Assembly (NCBI GenBank): GCA_029834535.1 | Contig: JAQMWT010000166.1 | Location: 62,001 to 126,000, forward strand | Reading direction: 5' to 3' | DNA length: 64,000 bases | From: Chrysophaeum taylorii | Lineage: Eukaryota; Sar; Pelagophyceae; Pelagomonadales; Pelagomonadaceae | In this document: positions 22,844-31,499 of the stretch, one piece after another | Layout of the letters: each line of letters opens with the position of its first letter | Numbering within the stretch: position 1 is the first letter of the stretch | Made by a program: the position numbers and the translations under genes | The notes under the pieces: generated by a model | Database searches by the model: none | The model's input: only the letters and a program-made list of their open reading frames with translations | Told to the model about the DNA's origin: nothing

Positions 22844-23350
22844 ATGTCGCTACACTATCCGCAAGAACTATTTTCAGTTCCTTTGCGGCTTGGTTCAGCG
22901 CTTACAAGGAGCTCAAGCAAGGTCTCGACAAGCGTCGAGAACGAGCTCAAGCAAGGTCTCGAGAAGGTCGACAACCGTCTCGACAAGTTCGAGAACGAGC
23001 TCAAGAACGAGCTCAAGCAAGGTCTCGACAAGGTCGAGAACGAGGTCACCAAGGTGAAGCTCGGGCTCGTCCAGTTGGGCGCGAGCCCGACTGTGTTTGG
23101 AGCTGCCGATTTCTCAGCCGCGTCCTCGGGCTCTTCAGCTCCACCGATTCCATTGGCCACCAGTAATGGGCAGCGCACTCCCTCCTCCGGCCCCACTGGG
23201 ACGCCCCCGGGGACCTTGCCAGTTGCCTCTGACGTCAACCCCCAGAACATCGTGGCCCTCCTCGAACACATCAACGCCACCATGAGCGCCATGGACGCGC
23301 GCTTGTCGAAACTCGAGGGCTCGTCGACTTCGACAGCGGCGGGGCCCTAG
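22844..23350 (+). CDS. Hypothetical coiled-coil ORF with short repeats
   Basis: A 168-residue ATG-started frame has a central coiled coil built from repeats of ENELKQGLDKV-type units (residues about 33-75), encoded by near-identical 33-base DNA repeats. A Ser/Pro/Thr-rich linker and a short C-terminal helix (ALLEHINATMSAMDARLSKLEG) follow. Coding-like sequence in another frame precedes it from about 22740 (SFAAWFSAYKELKQGL), so a 5' exon or a frameshift is possible. Such coiled-coil starts occur in transposon-encoded proteins, but no family was recognised. It may be a fragment, because the sequence after the stop looks repetitive. Confidence 0.35.
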   Translation: MSLHYPQELFSVPLRLGSALTRSSSKVSTSVENELKQGLEKVDNRLDKFENELKNELKQGLDKVENEVTKVKLGLVQLGASPTVFGAADFSAASSGSSAPPIPLATSNGQRTPSSGPTGTPPGTLPVASDVNPQNIVALLEHINATMSAMDARLSKLEGSSTSTAAGP

Positions 23351-24574
23351 ACTAAGGCCCGTTCTCCACCAGATCAAAGTTGCAAAATTTGCTAAGTCCT
23401 TTTTTTTGCAACTTTCGCGCACCCGTTCTCCACTGGTGAGGGCAAAGTAGTTAAAAGCGAAATGGTCAAAAAATCAGCCAAGTACTTGGATGACGGCGAG
23501 CGGAAGAGGAGGCTCGAGCGGAAAAGGATGCTCGAGGCCGTCTCACGAGTTGTAAAACGTCATCGGCTCATTGCGCTCGTGGTTTGCGACGAGCGGGGCA
23601 CAGCGGCACGCCGCGGGCCCACGCCACTGCCTGTTGTCCACCTAAACCCTGTGTGTCCGCCAAAAACGTGCGAGCGCACAGCTTTAAGATACACATTTTT
23701 TCTGGTCGGGAACGGGAGTTCAGAGGGGCGCAGAGGTCAAGCGGGCGCATATGGGCGCGCAGGTCGGCAAACTTTTTCTTGATCGTGGTGGCGCTGGCGA
23801 CATGGCCGGGGCTGGGGAACGGAGTGAGATCGGTGAGATCCTCGGGGTTGCCGTCCTTGCTAAGGAGGAGGTTCGTGTCGAGCTCGGCGTCGTCGGGCGT
23901 GTTGAAGGTAGCGGCCGCCTTTTTTTTCCAGAACCAGTTCCGGTGTCTTCAGCGTCCGGCTCGACCCGCGTCGCCGTCTGGTCCCGCAAGAGAAAATCGG
24001 TCCCCAGCTTGACAAAGTCGTTGACAATCCGCGGGTGGCTGTGCTGGCACGGTCCAGTGCTGAGTCGCAGGAGGTGGCGGCTAATTCGGGCTGATCTGAG
24101 AGCGCGACGGCTGCGTCCGTACCGGCACGGCAGGAACACCGAGCGCAGCTGGTCCCCGTATGACCGTGTACGCGGTGTCGGCGCCGGCTTCGTTCCAGTC
24201 GTCGTCCTCGTCGTTCGGTGATTCATGCCTCGCCAATCAGTCAGCCAATGCCTGCCAGTTCCTATTCGAGGCGCGCAGCAATCGGCTTCCTTTCCGATTT
24301 TTATTTTAGCCCGCCCGCCGCCCTATCTCCGTCTTCAAGGAAGTGTTGTCGGGGCCACGCGGATTATTATCCGGCCTGCTTGGTCATGGGGGTCCGTCCA
24401 CCCGGGCGCGATCGACCGACCGCAACGCCGACCGCTTCTGTTCTTCCGACGCCCCTCGAGCAATCAACTTGGCGTTTGTTTGTTTGAAACAACGTCGATC
24501 GAGTTTGAGGAGGAGTGCCTCGCTAGGGCTCGAAAATATAAGGGCCTGAAAAAAAATCAAAGTTGACGAAATTC
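23351..24574. other. Intergenic, with a weak minus-strand coding remnant
   Basis: On the minus strand between about 24060 and 23570, two frames meeting at an A-run give protein-like text (HPRIVNDFVKLGTDFLLRDQ, then DGNPEDLTDLTPFPSPGH and KKKFADLRAHMRPLDLCAP). I do not recognise the family. It could be a decayed gene or transposon protein. The rest shows nothing beyond short direct repeats such as CCCGTTCTCCAC near 23360 and 23423. Confidence 0.25.
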
Positions 24575-24970
24575 TCAGAATTTTGCGGCGAGCTGTGCGA
24601 GCGCGCGGCGGAGGCGGTCCCAGGTCGCGGGGAAGGGAAGGCGGAGGAGGCGCGAGAGGGCGGCGAGGCCGGAGCGCGCGTTGGTGCCCGTGACGAGGCT
24701 CCACTCGGCGCGGCGCAGGGCATCGTAGTACAAGGCGCGCGCGGTGTCGACGTGGCCTTGGTCTAGGGCAACCAGACCTCTCGTGACGCTCGAAATGGCG
24801 AGTTGTCGCTGGCGCCAGTCGTAGGCGTGCGCGATGAAAGAAGCAATGGCGAGGACTACGGCTATCGCCACGAGCACCCTTCGCGCGAAGCGCACCGTCT
24901 TGAGCGCGACGACCTTTGGTGCTTTTTTGAGGTCTCGGCGCCAGCGGTGCCTCTTATTATTATTGGGCAT
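24575..24970 (-). CDS. Small single-pass membrane protein, TPR-like tail
   Basis: A 131-residue protein starts with a strongly basic segment (PNNNKRHRWRRDLKKAPKVV) and a hydrophobic helix (VLVAIAVVLAIASFIAHAY, residues about 33-51). A soluble helical part (GLVALDQGHVDTARALYYDAL) that resembles a tetratricopeptide-type helix pair follows. The first ATG inside the long open frame was chosen because the upstream extension would overlap the nibrin coding sequence on the other strand. The two start codons are only 18 bases apart on opposite strands, so the 5' regions must overlap. Function unknown. The basic start followed by a TM helix suggests a membrane-anchored protein. Confidence 0.55.
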   Translation of the reverse strand: MPNNNKRHRWRRDLKKAPKVVALKTVRFARRVLVAIAVVLAIASFIAHAYDWRQRQLAISSVTRGLVALDQGHVDTARALYYDALRRAEWSLVTGTNARSGLAALSRLLRLPFPATWDRLRRALAQLAAKF

Positions 24971-24988
24971 CTTAGGAGGGTAAGGAAG

Positions 24989-26296
24989 ATGTGGGTGCTC
25001 GAGCAGCAGCAGCGGTCCGAGGCGCCAGCGCTGCCGACAATAACCTCGTACTCCCTTCCTGTGGGGCGTTACGAGGTCGGGCGCAAGGACAAGCCGATCT
25101 CTATCGACGAGAAGGCCGTGTCGCGGAACCACGGGTACGTCGAAGTTAAGGAGGACGGGTGCGTCGTCGTCGACAACAACTCGACCTTCAAGACCCGAAT
25201 CAACGGCGCCGAGATTCCCCCGAAGACGCCGTACCCCTTCGCGTCGGGGGACATCCTGAGCTTCGGGAGCCCCCACGGCAAGGCGGATTTCCGGGCGCGC
25301 GACCTGTGTTGGCGGCTCCGCGTACCGTCCGAGCTCGTCGACCGCGCGTCGCGTCTCGGGCGCGTCGTTGCAGAGGACGAGTGGCCCACGCACCTGGTCG
25401 TCACCGTTGTCGATTCGTGGGCTCTGCGGTGCGTGCTTCGAGGAGCCGAGGCCCTGCAGCCGGCGTGGGTTGACGCAGTCTTGAATCGACGGAGTCTTTC
25501 TGATCCGTTGCCTCGAGACTTCGCCGCAGACCTTCCCCCGCCTGCCGAGCTCCGGCACAAGGCGGCAAGGGTGCTTGGGGGTCGGGTGATCGTCGGGGAC
25601 GGATCGACCCTCGCCCGCCTCGTGGCCGACCTCAGCCCCGAGTCGATCGTCGACGCGATCGACGACGCGCCTTCGGACGCGCGCGTCGCTAGCATCGCTA
25701 CTGTCCACCCGGACGTCCCCGTCGTCGCCGACACGCTCCTCGACAGTCTCCTCCACGGCACGCACTTCCCCACGGTCACCATTGCCTCCTTGAGGACATC
25801 ACCCCAAGACGACGAAGACGACGATCGCACTTGCGACGACGACGACGACGACGTTAAAGTCGCCGACGACATCCCCGCCGCCTCGGGCTGGCTCTCGACG
25901 GGCGTTCCTGTCGAAGAGAAGGACGAGGAGGAGCCGGCTGTCTCGCAGCACTCCTCCCAGGCCGTCCTCTTCACGCACAAGCCAGACGAGCCCGCCGAGA
26001 CCTCGACGCGCGACGACCTCGTCGTCGACAGGAACCCCCCGACAAAAAAGGGGACGTCGAGGAGGAAGGCCCGCGACTTTCGGAAGTTCCGGAAGAACGT
26101 GGTCACCTACGCGACAGACACCGTCATCGACTTCACGGCCGAAATCCCCGCCGAAAGCGAGGCCGACAAGGCGCGACGCCTCGAGCGCGAAGCCGCGCGC
26201 AAACAGGCCGAGCGAGATGAGGCTTGTTTCGACGACGACGACGACGCGAATAAAACCTCCGCCGCCGCCGCCAAAAGAAAACGAAGGAAGTTGTAG
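24989..26296 (+). CDS. NBN: Nibrin (NBS1) homologue of the MRN DNA double-strand-break complex
   Basis: This 435-residue protein opens MWVLEQQ and has an FHA domain at residues 20-105. The phosphothreonine-binding signatures are visible: VGRKDK (30-35), SRNH (45-48) and ING (71-73). A BRCT-like region follows at about 120-260. The C-terminal part is acidic and repetitive. DFRKFRKN at 363-370 matches the short Mre11-binding motif of nibrins (NFKKFKK type). Nibrin brings Mre11-Rad50 to breaks and activates ATM in the nucleus. The start at MW is typical for the family; an upstream in-frame extension to 24803 is rejected. The protein is shorter than human NBN (754 residues). Overall similarity to known nibrins is low, so the call rests on architecture plus the Mre11 motif. 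Confidence 0.75.
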   Translation: MWVLEQQQRSEAPALPTITSYSLPVGRYEVGRKDKPISIDEKAVSRNHGYVEVKEDGCVVVDNNSTFKTRINGAEIPPKTPYPFASGDILSFGSPHGKADFRARDLCWRLRVPSELVDRASRLGRVVAEDEWPTHLVVTVVDSWALRCVLRGAEALQPAWVDAVLNRRSLSDPLPRDFAADLPPPAELRHKAARVLGGRVIVGDGSTLARLVADLSPESIVDAIDDAPSDARVASIATVHPDVPVVADTLLDSLLHGTHFPTVTIASLRTSPQDDEDDDRTCDDDDDDVKVADDIPAASGWLSTGVPVEEKDEEEPAVSQHSSQAVLFTHKPDEPAETSTRDDLVVDRNPPTKKGTSRRKARDFRKFRKNVVTYATDTVIDFTAEIPAESEADKARRLEREAARKQAERDEACFDDDDDANKTSAAAAKRKRRKL

Positions 26297-27149
26297 TATT
26301 ATCTTACTCGCGTTTTTTTAAATTATTCCGGCCGGGGTTTCTCAGCTGCGCGCGGAACAATTAAAAAGCCACCGGGCAGTGTCCTGCCTGGAGCTTCGAA
26401 TGAATGTCGTCGTCCCTGATTGCGCGTTTTAACAACTGGTGTTTTCGCTGCCCTGGTTCTTCCGAGTCGCTCTGGAAACCATCTTTTTTTCCCCTACATG
26501 CCTAGCTTGGATGACGACGCGCGCCGCCGCGACAGATTATAGTAGTGATGTGGCTCATAAATAATGTTCCGAAAGAGGGTGCGAGCGCAGTCAATAATTT
26601 CGATTTGATGGCCAGGGTTTCTTGTGTTCTAGTCTCTACCAGCGCCAGACGTGAAGCAGCGAGCGAGCGGATGACTATGCGCTGTGCGGTTTTAGATATC
26701 CCGTTTGAGTGCGATGTTTCTCGCAATCCCATTGTTTCCTTCCTTCATGCATGTGTACCGCAAATCAATCACCCGAGAGTCGTTCGGTCAAACTAAATAA
26801 CTCGAGGAGGCCAGGCCAGGCCAGGCCAGGCCAGGCCAGGCCAACCTAACCCAACGACGCACGGGGCGTAGTCTAGTCCCAGCGCCGCGGGATCAGAGAC
26901 ACCGAGCGTTCAGACGCGAAGAAAGGAGGATCGAGGGCGAGTTGATATGGTCTGTCGCCAGTCGTCGAGCGAGAGGGCACCAGGTCGTCTTTGATAGATT
27001 TTGATTTGCGGGGGCCTTGTCTGTCGAAACACAAACGGGGGTTTAGACGCACGCCAGGAGGAGAGCATCCTGGAACCGAGGGAGACCCTGTTCCAGGGCA
27101 TGCGGGCAACAGGCCAGCTGAGTTGTCGGCGAGAGAAGCCGACAGTCCG
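26297..27149. repeat. Intergenic with a CCAGG minisatellite
   Basis: No gene seen. A perfect 5-base tandem repeat (GGCCA)n of about 8 units lies at 26808-26846. The remainder is unremarkable non-coding sequence. Confidence 0.6.
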
Positions 27150-27970
27150 GTCATTCTTGCCTTGCGGCAGAACATCTCTTATCAATACACCCGTCGGGAG
27201 ACAACACCCTGATTACATCATAGTGGCCATAAAGAATTGTAACGTCTTTTCGTCCCGCGTTGGCGCGCGCCCTTTCGACGACCTCGCGATAACCACCAAG
27301 AGCTGCGTGGTCGCACACTTCTTTGTCCCAAGGGCACCCATTCGCGCGCGCGCGCCCACTAGAAGAAGACCTCGAAGTAGGTGCCGCCAGCTGACACGTC
27401 TTCGTCCCAAAGGCATCCATTCGCGCGCGCCCGCTCGAGGACCTCCGAGCGGACGCAGTACGCTGCCTCGGGAGCACATTTTTTTTTTTTTTCATCCCGC
27501 GGACACTCGCGAGAGCGCGCCCACTTCAAGTCCTCGAGCTGGGCTGTTTGGGCGGCAATCGACCACACCCTCGAGAAACGCGAACCGGAAAGGAACCGGT
27601 CGATCCACTACAAATTCCCCCTCGAGCTCTTCGTCGCGACGCATCCGCCCCACGCCGCTCGGTCGTTGTCGTCGATCTTGGGATCGTACAAGTTCTCGGG
27701 CACCATCATCTCGACGATGGCCGACGTCCAAGAGCTTGGAGATTTCGACGACATGGGTCTGTGATGCGCCTCGAATGCAACAACCTCCGAGATGTCGTCG
27801 TCGTGCAAAAAGCAGTAGACCCACGCCTCGTTCGCGTCGACAATTTCGTAAAGCAAACCGCGCTTCGTCTCCAGGTCTTCGCCGATGCCGTTCAGGAGCG
27901 CGTCCATGTCGACGAGAGCAATCAACACTCGACGGTGTCGTTCTTCGTCGTCGCGGCTCGCTTTCATCAT
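27150..27970 (-). pseudogene. Ankyrin-repeat protein pseudogene
   Basis: Read leftward from an ATG at 27970, a 120-residue open frame (VLIALVDMDALLNGIGEDLE, NEAWVYCFLHDDDISEVVAF) ends at a stop. Repeat text then follows in other frames: IAAQTAQLEDLKWARSRECP, RSEVLERARANGCLWDEDV, ARANGCPWDKEVCDHAALGG and GHYDVIRVL. These are ankyrin repeats of the HLEVLKWARANGCPWDE type that form large families in some algae and giant viruses. At least three frame changes, one near an A/T-run at 27480-27491, show that it is no longer intact, unless introns explain some of them. Ankyrin arrays bind other proteins; no specific role can be given. Confidence 0.6.
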
Positions 27971-28046
27971 CGAAAAACTGAATCTGATAACTAACCCGCG
28001 AGCGATCAGGTTTAGTTAGAGTAAAGGTGCTGGTGGTTGAAACGAA

Positions 28047-29384
28047 ATGGTGTGGTGGTTGGCGCTTTTGTTCGGCGTCGCAAGGGCCGAGGAGCAGACG
28101 TGTCGCGCGGAGAGGTGCGGTCGGCGTGTCCTCCGGGTGTTCGAGAACGGAGCGTCCGAGATGAAGGCGGAGATCGAAATGTCCGAGGCCGCGTGCCAGT
28201 CCCGCGCGGCCGTGGACGCTGCCGTGTCGATCGCCGCGTGCGAAAACGGGGCCGCGTGCGAGGCACGAGACGAGTTCGGTCGACCGGCGACGCAGTGCGA
28301 GGAGCGGCTGTACGCGGTTCCCCGCGACCGGCGGTTCGTGTTCCCAACGGAATACGTTGGGTTCGAGCGACGGTTGCCGTCGAACGCGACGCTCCGAACC
28401 CTCGCGACTTCCCCCCGTCTCTTCGAGATCGAGGGGTTTTTGAGCCAGGCCGACGCCCTACAGCTGATCGAGGACGCCCTCGCGATCGACGACGACGAGC
28501 ACCGGTTGATGCGAAGCTCGACGGGGCCGAAGGGTTACAATCCGTCGTCGGTTCGAACCTCGGAGAACGCGTGGGTGAAAGACACGAAAACTGCGATGAA
28601 ACTCAAGCGGCGGGCCTTCGAGGTCCTGGGGTACGACAGGTTCGACGACCAAATGGCGGACGGCCTCCAGGTGCTGCGGTACAACACGAGCAACGCCTAC
28701 GTCGCCCACCAGGACTACCTCTCGACGCCCCGAGGCGTCGAGAAGGAGGCGATGGACCCGAGCAAGGGCGGCGCCAATCGCCTCGCGACGGTCTTTCTGT
28801 ACCTCGCGGACGTCGACGAGGGCGGCCAGACTGTCTTCCCGCTGGCGTCGCGGCCCCGTCGTCCCGACCTCGAAGCTTTAGACGCGACGGTTGAAGACGT
28901 CGACCTCCGCGACGCCGTGACCCCCGAGAGGAGCTGGCAGCGGTCCATGGTCGACGACTGCTACACCAAGCTCGCGGTCCGACCAAAACTCGCCCGCGCG
29001 ATCCTCTACTACTCCCAGCACCCCGACGGCACCCTAGACCTCCGCGCCAAGCACGGCGGCTGCCCCGTGCTCCGCGGTACCAAATGGGCGGCCAACCTCT
29101 GGGTCTGGAACAAGCCGATGCCCTTCGGGAGCTCCCGGTTTCCCTCCGACAAAACCTCAATTACCGCTGAATTTACCTACCTCGGCACCAGGACCGATCT
29201 TTCGATATATTGGGAAGATCGTTCTAAGATGGGGGACATTACTCCGACTCAGCCCGTCCGCCTCAACACCTACGACGGCCACCGTTTCACCGCCAAAACA
29301 TCTTCCGGTCGACCAATCGCCTCTTTCCAGGTCTCCCTATCCCAAACCTCTTACCGCTTCGACGACGCCGGCCCCCTCCTATAA
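28047..29384 (+). CDS. Secretory prolyl 4-hydroxylase with a VHL-like C-terminal domain
   Basis: A 445-residue protein starts with a signal peptide (VWWLALLFGVARA). Residues about 115-360 form a 2-oxoglutarate/Fe(II) dioxygenase fold of the prolyl 4-hydroxylase alpha type. The iron ligands H221 and D223 lie in AHQDYL, H336 in KHGGCPV, and the 2-oxoglutarate-binding lysine in TKWAANLWVW (K346). The enzyme hydroxylates peptidyl proline in the endomembrane system, in algae mostly on wall or secreted glycoproteins. Residues about 383-432 (LSIYWEDRSKM, VRLNTYDGHRFTAK) resemble the beta domain of VHL proteins. The Cys-rich stretch at 20-85 is unassigned. Single exon, strong coding bias, start at the only suitable ATG. 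Confidence 0.88.
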   Translation: MVWWLALLFGVARAEEQTCRAERCGRRVLRVFENGASEMKAEIEMSEAACQSRAAVDAAVSIAACENGAACEARDEFGRPATQCEERLYAVPRDRRFVFPTEYVGFERRLPSNATLRTLATSPRLFEIEGFLSQADALQLIEDALAIDDDEHRLMRSSTGPKGYNPSSVRTSENAWVKDTKTAMKLKRRAFEVLGYDRFDDQMADGLQVLRYNTSNAYVAHQDYLSTPRGVEKEAMDPSKGGANRLATVFLYLADVDEGGQTVFPLASRPRRPDLEALDATVEDVDLRDAVTPERSWQRSMVDDCYTKLAVRPKLARAILYYSQHPDGTLDLRAKHGGCPVLRGTKWAANLWVWNKPMPFGSSRFPSDKTSITAEFTYLGTRTDLSIYWEDRSKMGDITPTQPVRLNTYDGHRFTAKTSSGRPIASFQVSLSQTSYRFDDAGPLL

Positions 29385-30042
29385 TCATTTCTTCTAGATT
29401 CGGGTCTGCCTCCGACGTGGCGACGACGGAAAATGGGATCGATCGGAGGCAAGGACGCGGAAAGTAAGTTTCCGCGACGGCAATAACGTGGCGAGCGCTC
29501 GACTCAATAGCTATAGACCTCTCGTTGTTGTACGCAGCGAACTCCACCCGACGCGTCACCGAAAGCCCGAACCACGCTGTGTCCGAGGTGGCGATGGCCA
29601 GGCCGTAGAAAGCAACGCCAATCGTGCCGAGAACGCAGCATCCAGGGCAGCACGAGACGCGGTCGTCAACGAGGAGAACGAAGCTCCGGCGTCTTTCTGC
29701 GAGTCGCTGGCAGCACGCAGCGGCGTCGATGTCCTGCGTCGTCGCTAGCCACGTTGCGAGCACTTTGACCTCCAAGGACTATGACATCCCTTCGCAACAA
29801 ACCCCTCGCGCGCACACCATCATGCATGCTTCAAGTACCCGATTTATGTATGACATCATACTTGTTGTTGTGTGACATCATCATACTTCTTGAAGCCGTA
29901 TCAACCTGGGGGGGGGTATTATCATTACGAACACCACTCAACGAGGGTAAGCAAGCCTAGCGGAGATGGCGAGGTGATCGATCGATCCGCGACTTTTATC
30001 GCCGTTGCGTATTATCTCCACATTCGACGACGCATAGGAGGG
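29385..30042. other. Intergenic between P4H and the first fatty-acid hydroxylase
   Basis: No supported gene. A minus-strand open frame (29287-29775) overlaps the P4H 3' end, has no ATG at its start and no recognisable domain. A short direct repeat TGACATCATACTTGTTG / TGACATCATCATACTTCTTG lies at about 29850-29890. Confidence 0.4.
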
Positions 30043-31027
30043 ATGGACCAGTTTACGCCGCGACTTGGCGTTCGGCCCGAGTATCCGCCGCTGCGAAAGA
30101 TTGTGGTGAAATCATTGAGGCCCTACGTCCGCGACTGCGTTTTTGCAGTGTTGATCCTCGCTGTCGTCAAACCTATTGACCCCGGACGCCTTGGCGAAAG
30201 GTTGTGCTTTGCGATTGGCACCGCCCTCGTCCACTCGACGGCGCTGGTGCTCTTGGCGCTCCCACTGAGCGTGTGCGACAGATTCGGCCTGCTTTCGCAA
30301 TACAAGCTTCCGCGCAAGCCCTCGCAGCTCGCGCCCCCGAGCCTCGTCGCCTCGCTCGTCGGCGAGGTCGCCGTCAGTCACCTCGTCACTACGCCTCTTG
30401 CCGCCTATTTATTCTTCCCGATCCTCAAGGCGTTTGGAATGCCTGCCTTTACTGACGTGCCGGTAAACGTCATCAAACATATCGTTTTCGCGCACCTCTG
30501 CAACGACCTCGGCTTCTATTGGTCGCATCGCTGCCTCCACACGCGGCTCCTTTACAAGCACGTCCACAAGAAGCATCACGCCTTCGCTGCGACCGTCGCG
30601 CCCGCGGCTGAGTTTGCGTCGATCTTCGAGGTTGTCTTCTCCAACATCTTGCCGACCGTCGTCGGCTGCGTGCTCGTCGGCAGCCACGTCCTCGTCTTCT
30701 GGACGTGGCTTTTTTTGCGCCTCCAACAGACCTACGAAGTTCACAGCGGCTACGCCTTCTCGAACACCTGGGTTGAGACACCTTCAGTGTCCAGCTACAC
30801 GCTCTTGTTGTGTCGTCGACCCTCGAGATCTATCCGAGCCAACCTGTCTGCAGGCCGCCACCCTCCTCCTCGCGCAGCCCGAGAGCGTCATCGAGCACGA
30901 TCATCACCACACCGTCAACCGCGGCACCTTTGGCGCTCTCTGGCTCGACTACCTCTGCGGGACCATGGACGCCTTCGTCGCTGCCGGCGCTTACGACTGC
31001 CTCGGGCCTCCCGCTGCGGTTTCCTAA
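30043..31027 (+). CDS. Fatty acid hydroxylase superfamily protein A (sterol desaturase type), two exons
   Basis: Exon 1 is 30043-30771; exon 2 is 30854-31027, after an 82-base intron that starts GTTGAG and ends CTGCAG. The product is about 300 residues. The di-iron histidine boxes are HRCLH (162-166), HVHKKHH (173-179) and HDHHH (258-262). The last box lies in exon 2, which proves the splice is needed. Three or four hydrophobic segments (about 30-45, 55-78, 104-130 and 195-228) fit an ER membrane enzyme. The superfamily oxidises C-H bonds in sterols and fatty acyl chains; the substrate here is unknown. The start MDQFTPRLGVRPEYPPL aligns with the paralogue at 35900. Confidence 0.88.
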
Positions 31028-31237
31028 CCCTCGTGAATTCGTACTTATCACATCAGCGTCGTGGCAACTTTACTTTCGGCCGTCGGCACTTCCAAATAGT
31101 TCGAAAAAAAAATAGCACTAATAATAATGTCCAAGTAAAATAGCTTTTGTAACTGATATTAAATTCATTCTTGACAAACAAAAAGCGCGCTGTTAAAACG
31201 GGGAACCGAAGAAACAAGTTACGAAGATCGCGGCGAT

Positions 31238-31495
31238 TCAGGCGGCGCTGCAGACCGAGGGAATCGCGTCGCTGGGCGAGAGCTGCGTCTTGACATACAT
31301 ATCCGGGGCGGGCGTGACCTTGAACATCGTGGCCATATGCTCTGGGGGGAAGTTCATGGTGTCGACCTCGGTGTCGTCGTACTCGGGATAATTGTTCTTC
31401 TCAATGGGGTGTTGCCGTTTCTTTGAACTTTGCGCTGGGCCAAAGCCTGTCGTAGTCTTGATGCGCCGCCGTCGAGTTTCTTCTTCCGGACGGGG
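31238..31495 (-). CDS. Probable C-terminal exon of an unidentified minus-strand gene
   Basis: A coherent open frame on the minus strand contains TTTGFGPAQSSKKRQHPIEK, NNYPEYDDTEVDTMNF, PPEHMATMFKVTPAPDMYVK and ends DAIPSVCSAA before a stop at 31238-31240. The mixture is protein-like and not low complexity. The upstream border at about 31495 follows an AG, so it could be a 3' exon or a fragment left by rearrangement. It is tail-to-tail with the hydroxylase. Family not recognised. Confidence 0.35.
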   Translation of the reverse strand, partial: PRPEEETRRRRIKTTTGFGPAQSSKKRQHPIEKNNYPEYDDTEVDTMNFPPEHMATMFKVTPAPDMYVKTQLSPSDAIPSVCSAA

Positions 31496-31499
31496 AAGC

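Noticed and set aside
24803-24988. N-terminal extension of nibrin
   Set aside because: The extension is antisense to the small membrane protein, and nibrins begin with the MW segment just before FHA.
29287-29775. Minus-strand frame of 162 residues after the P4H gene
   Set aside because: It begins at a TTG, overlaps the P4H coding end, and shows no recognisable domain.
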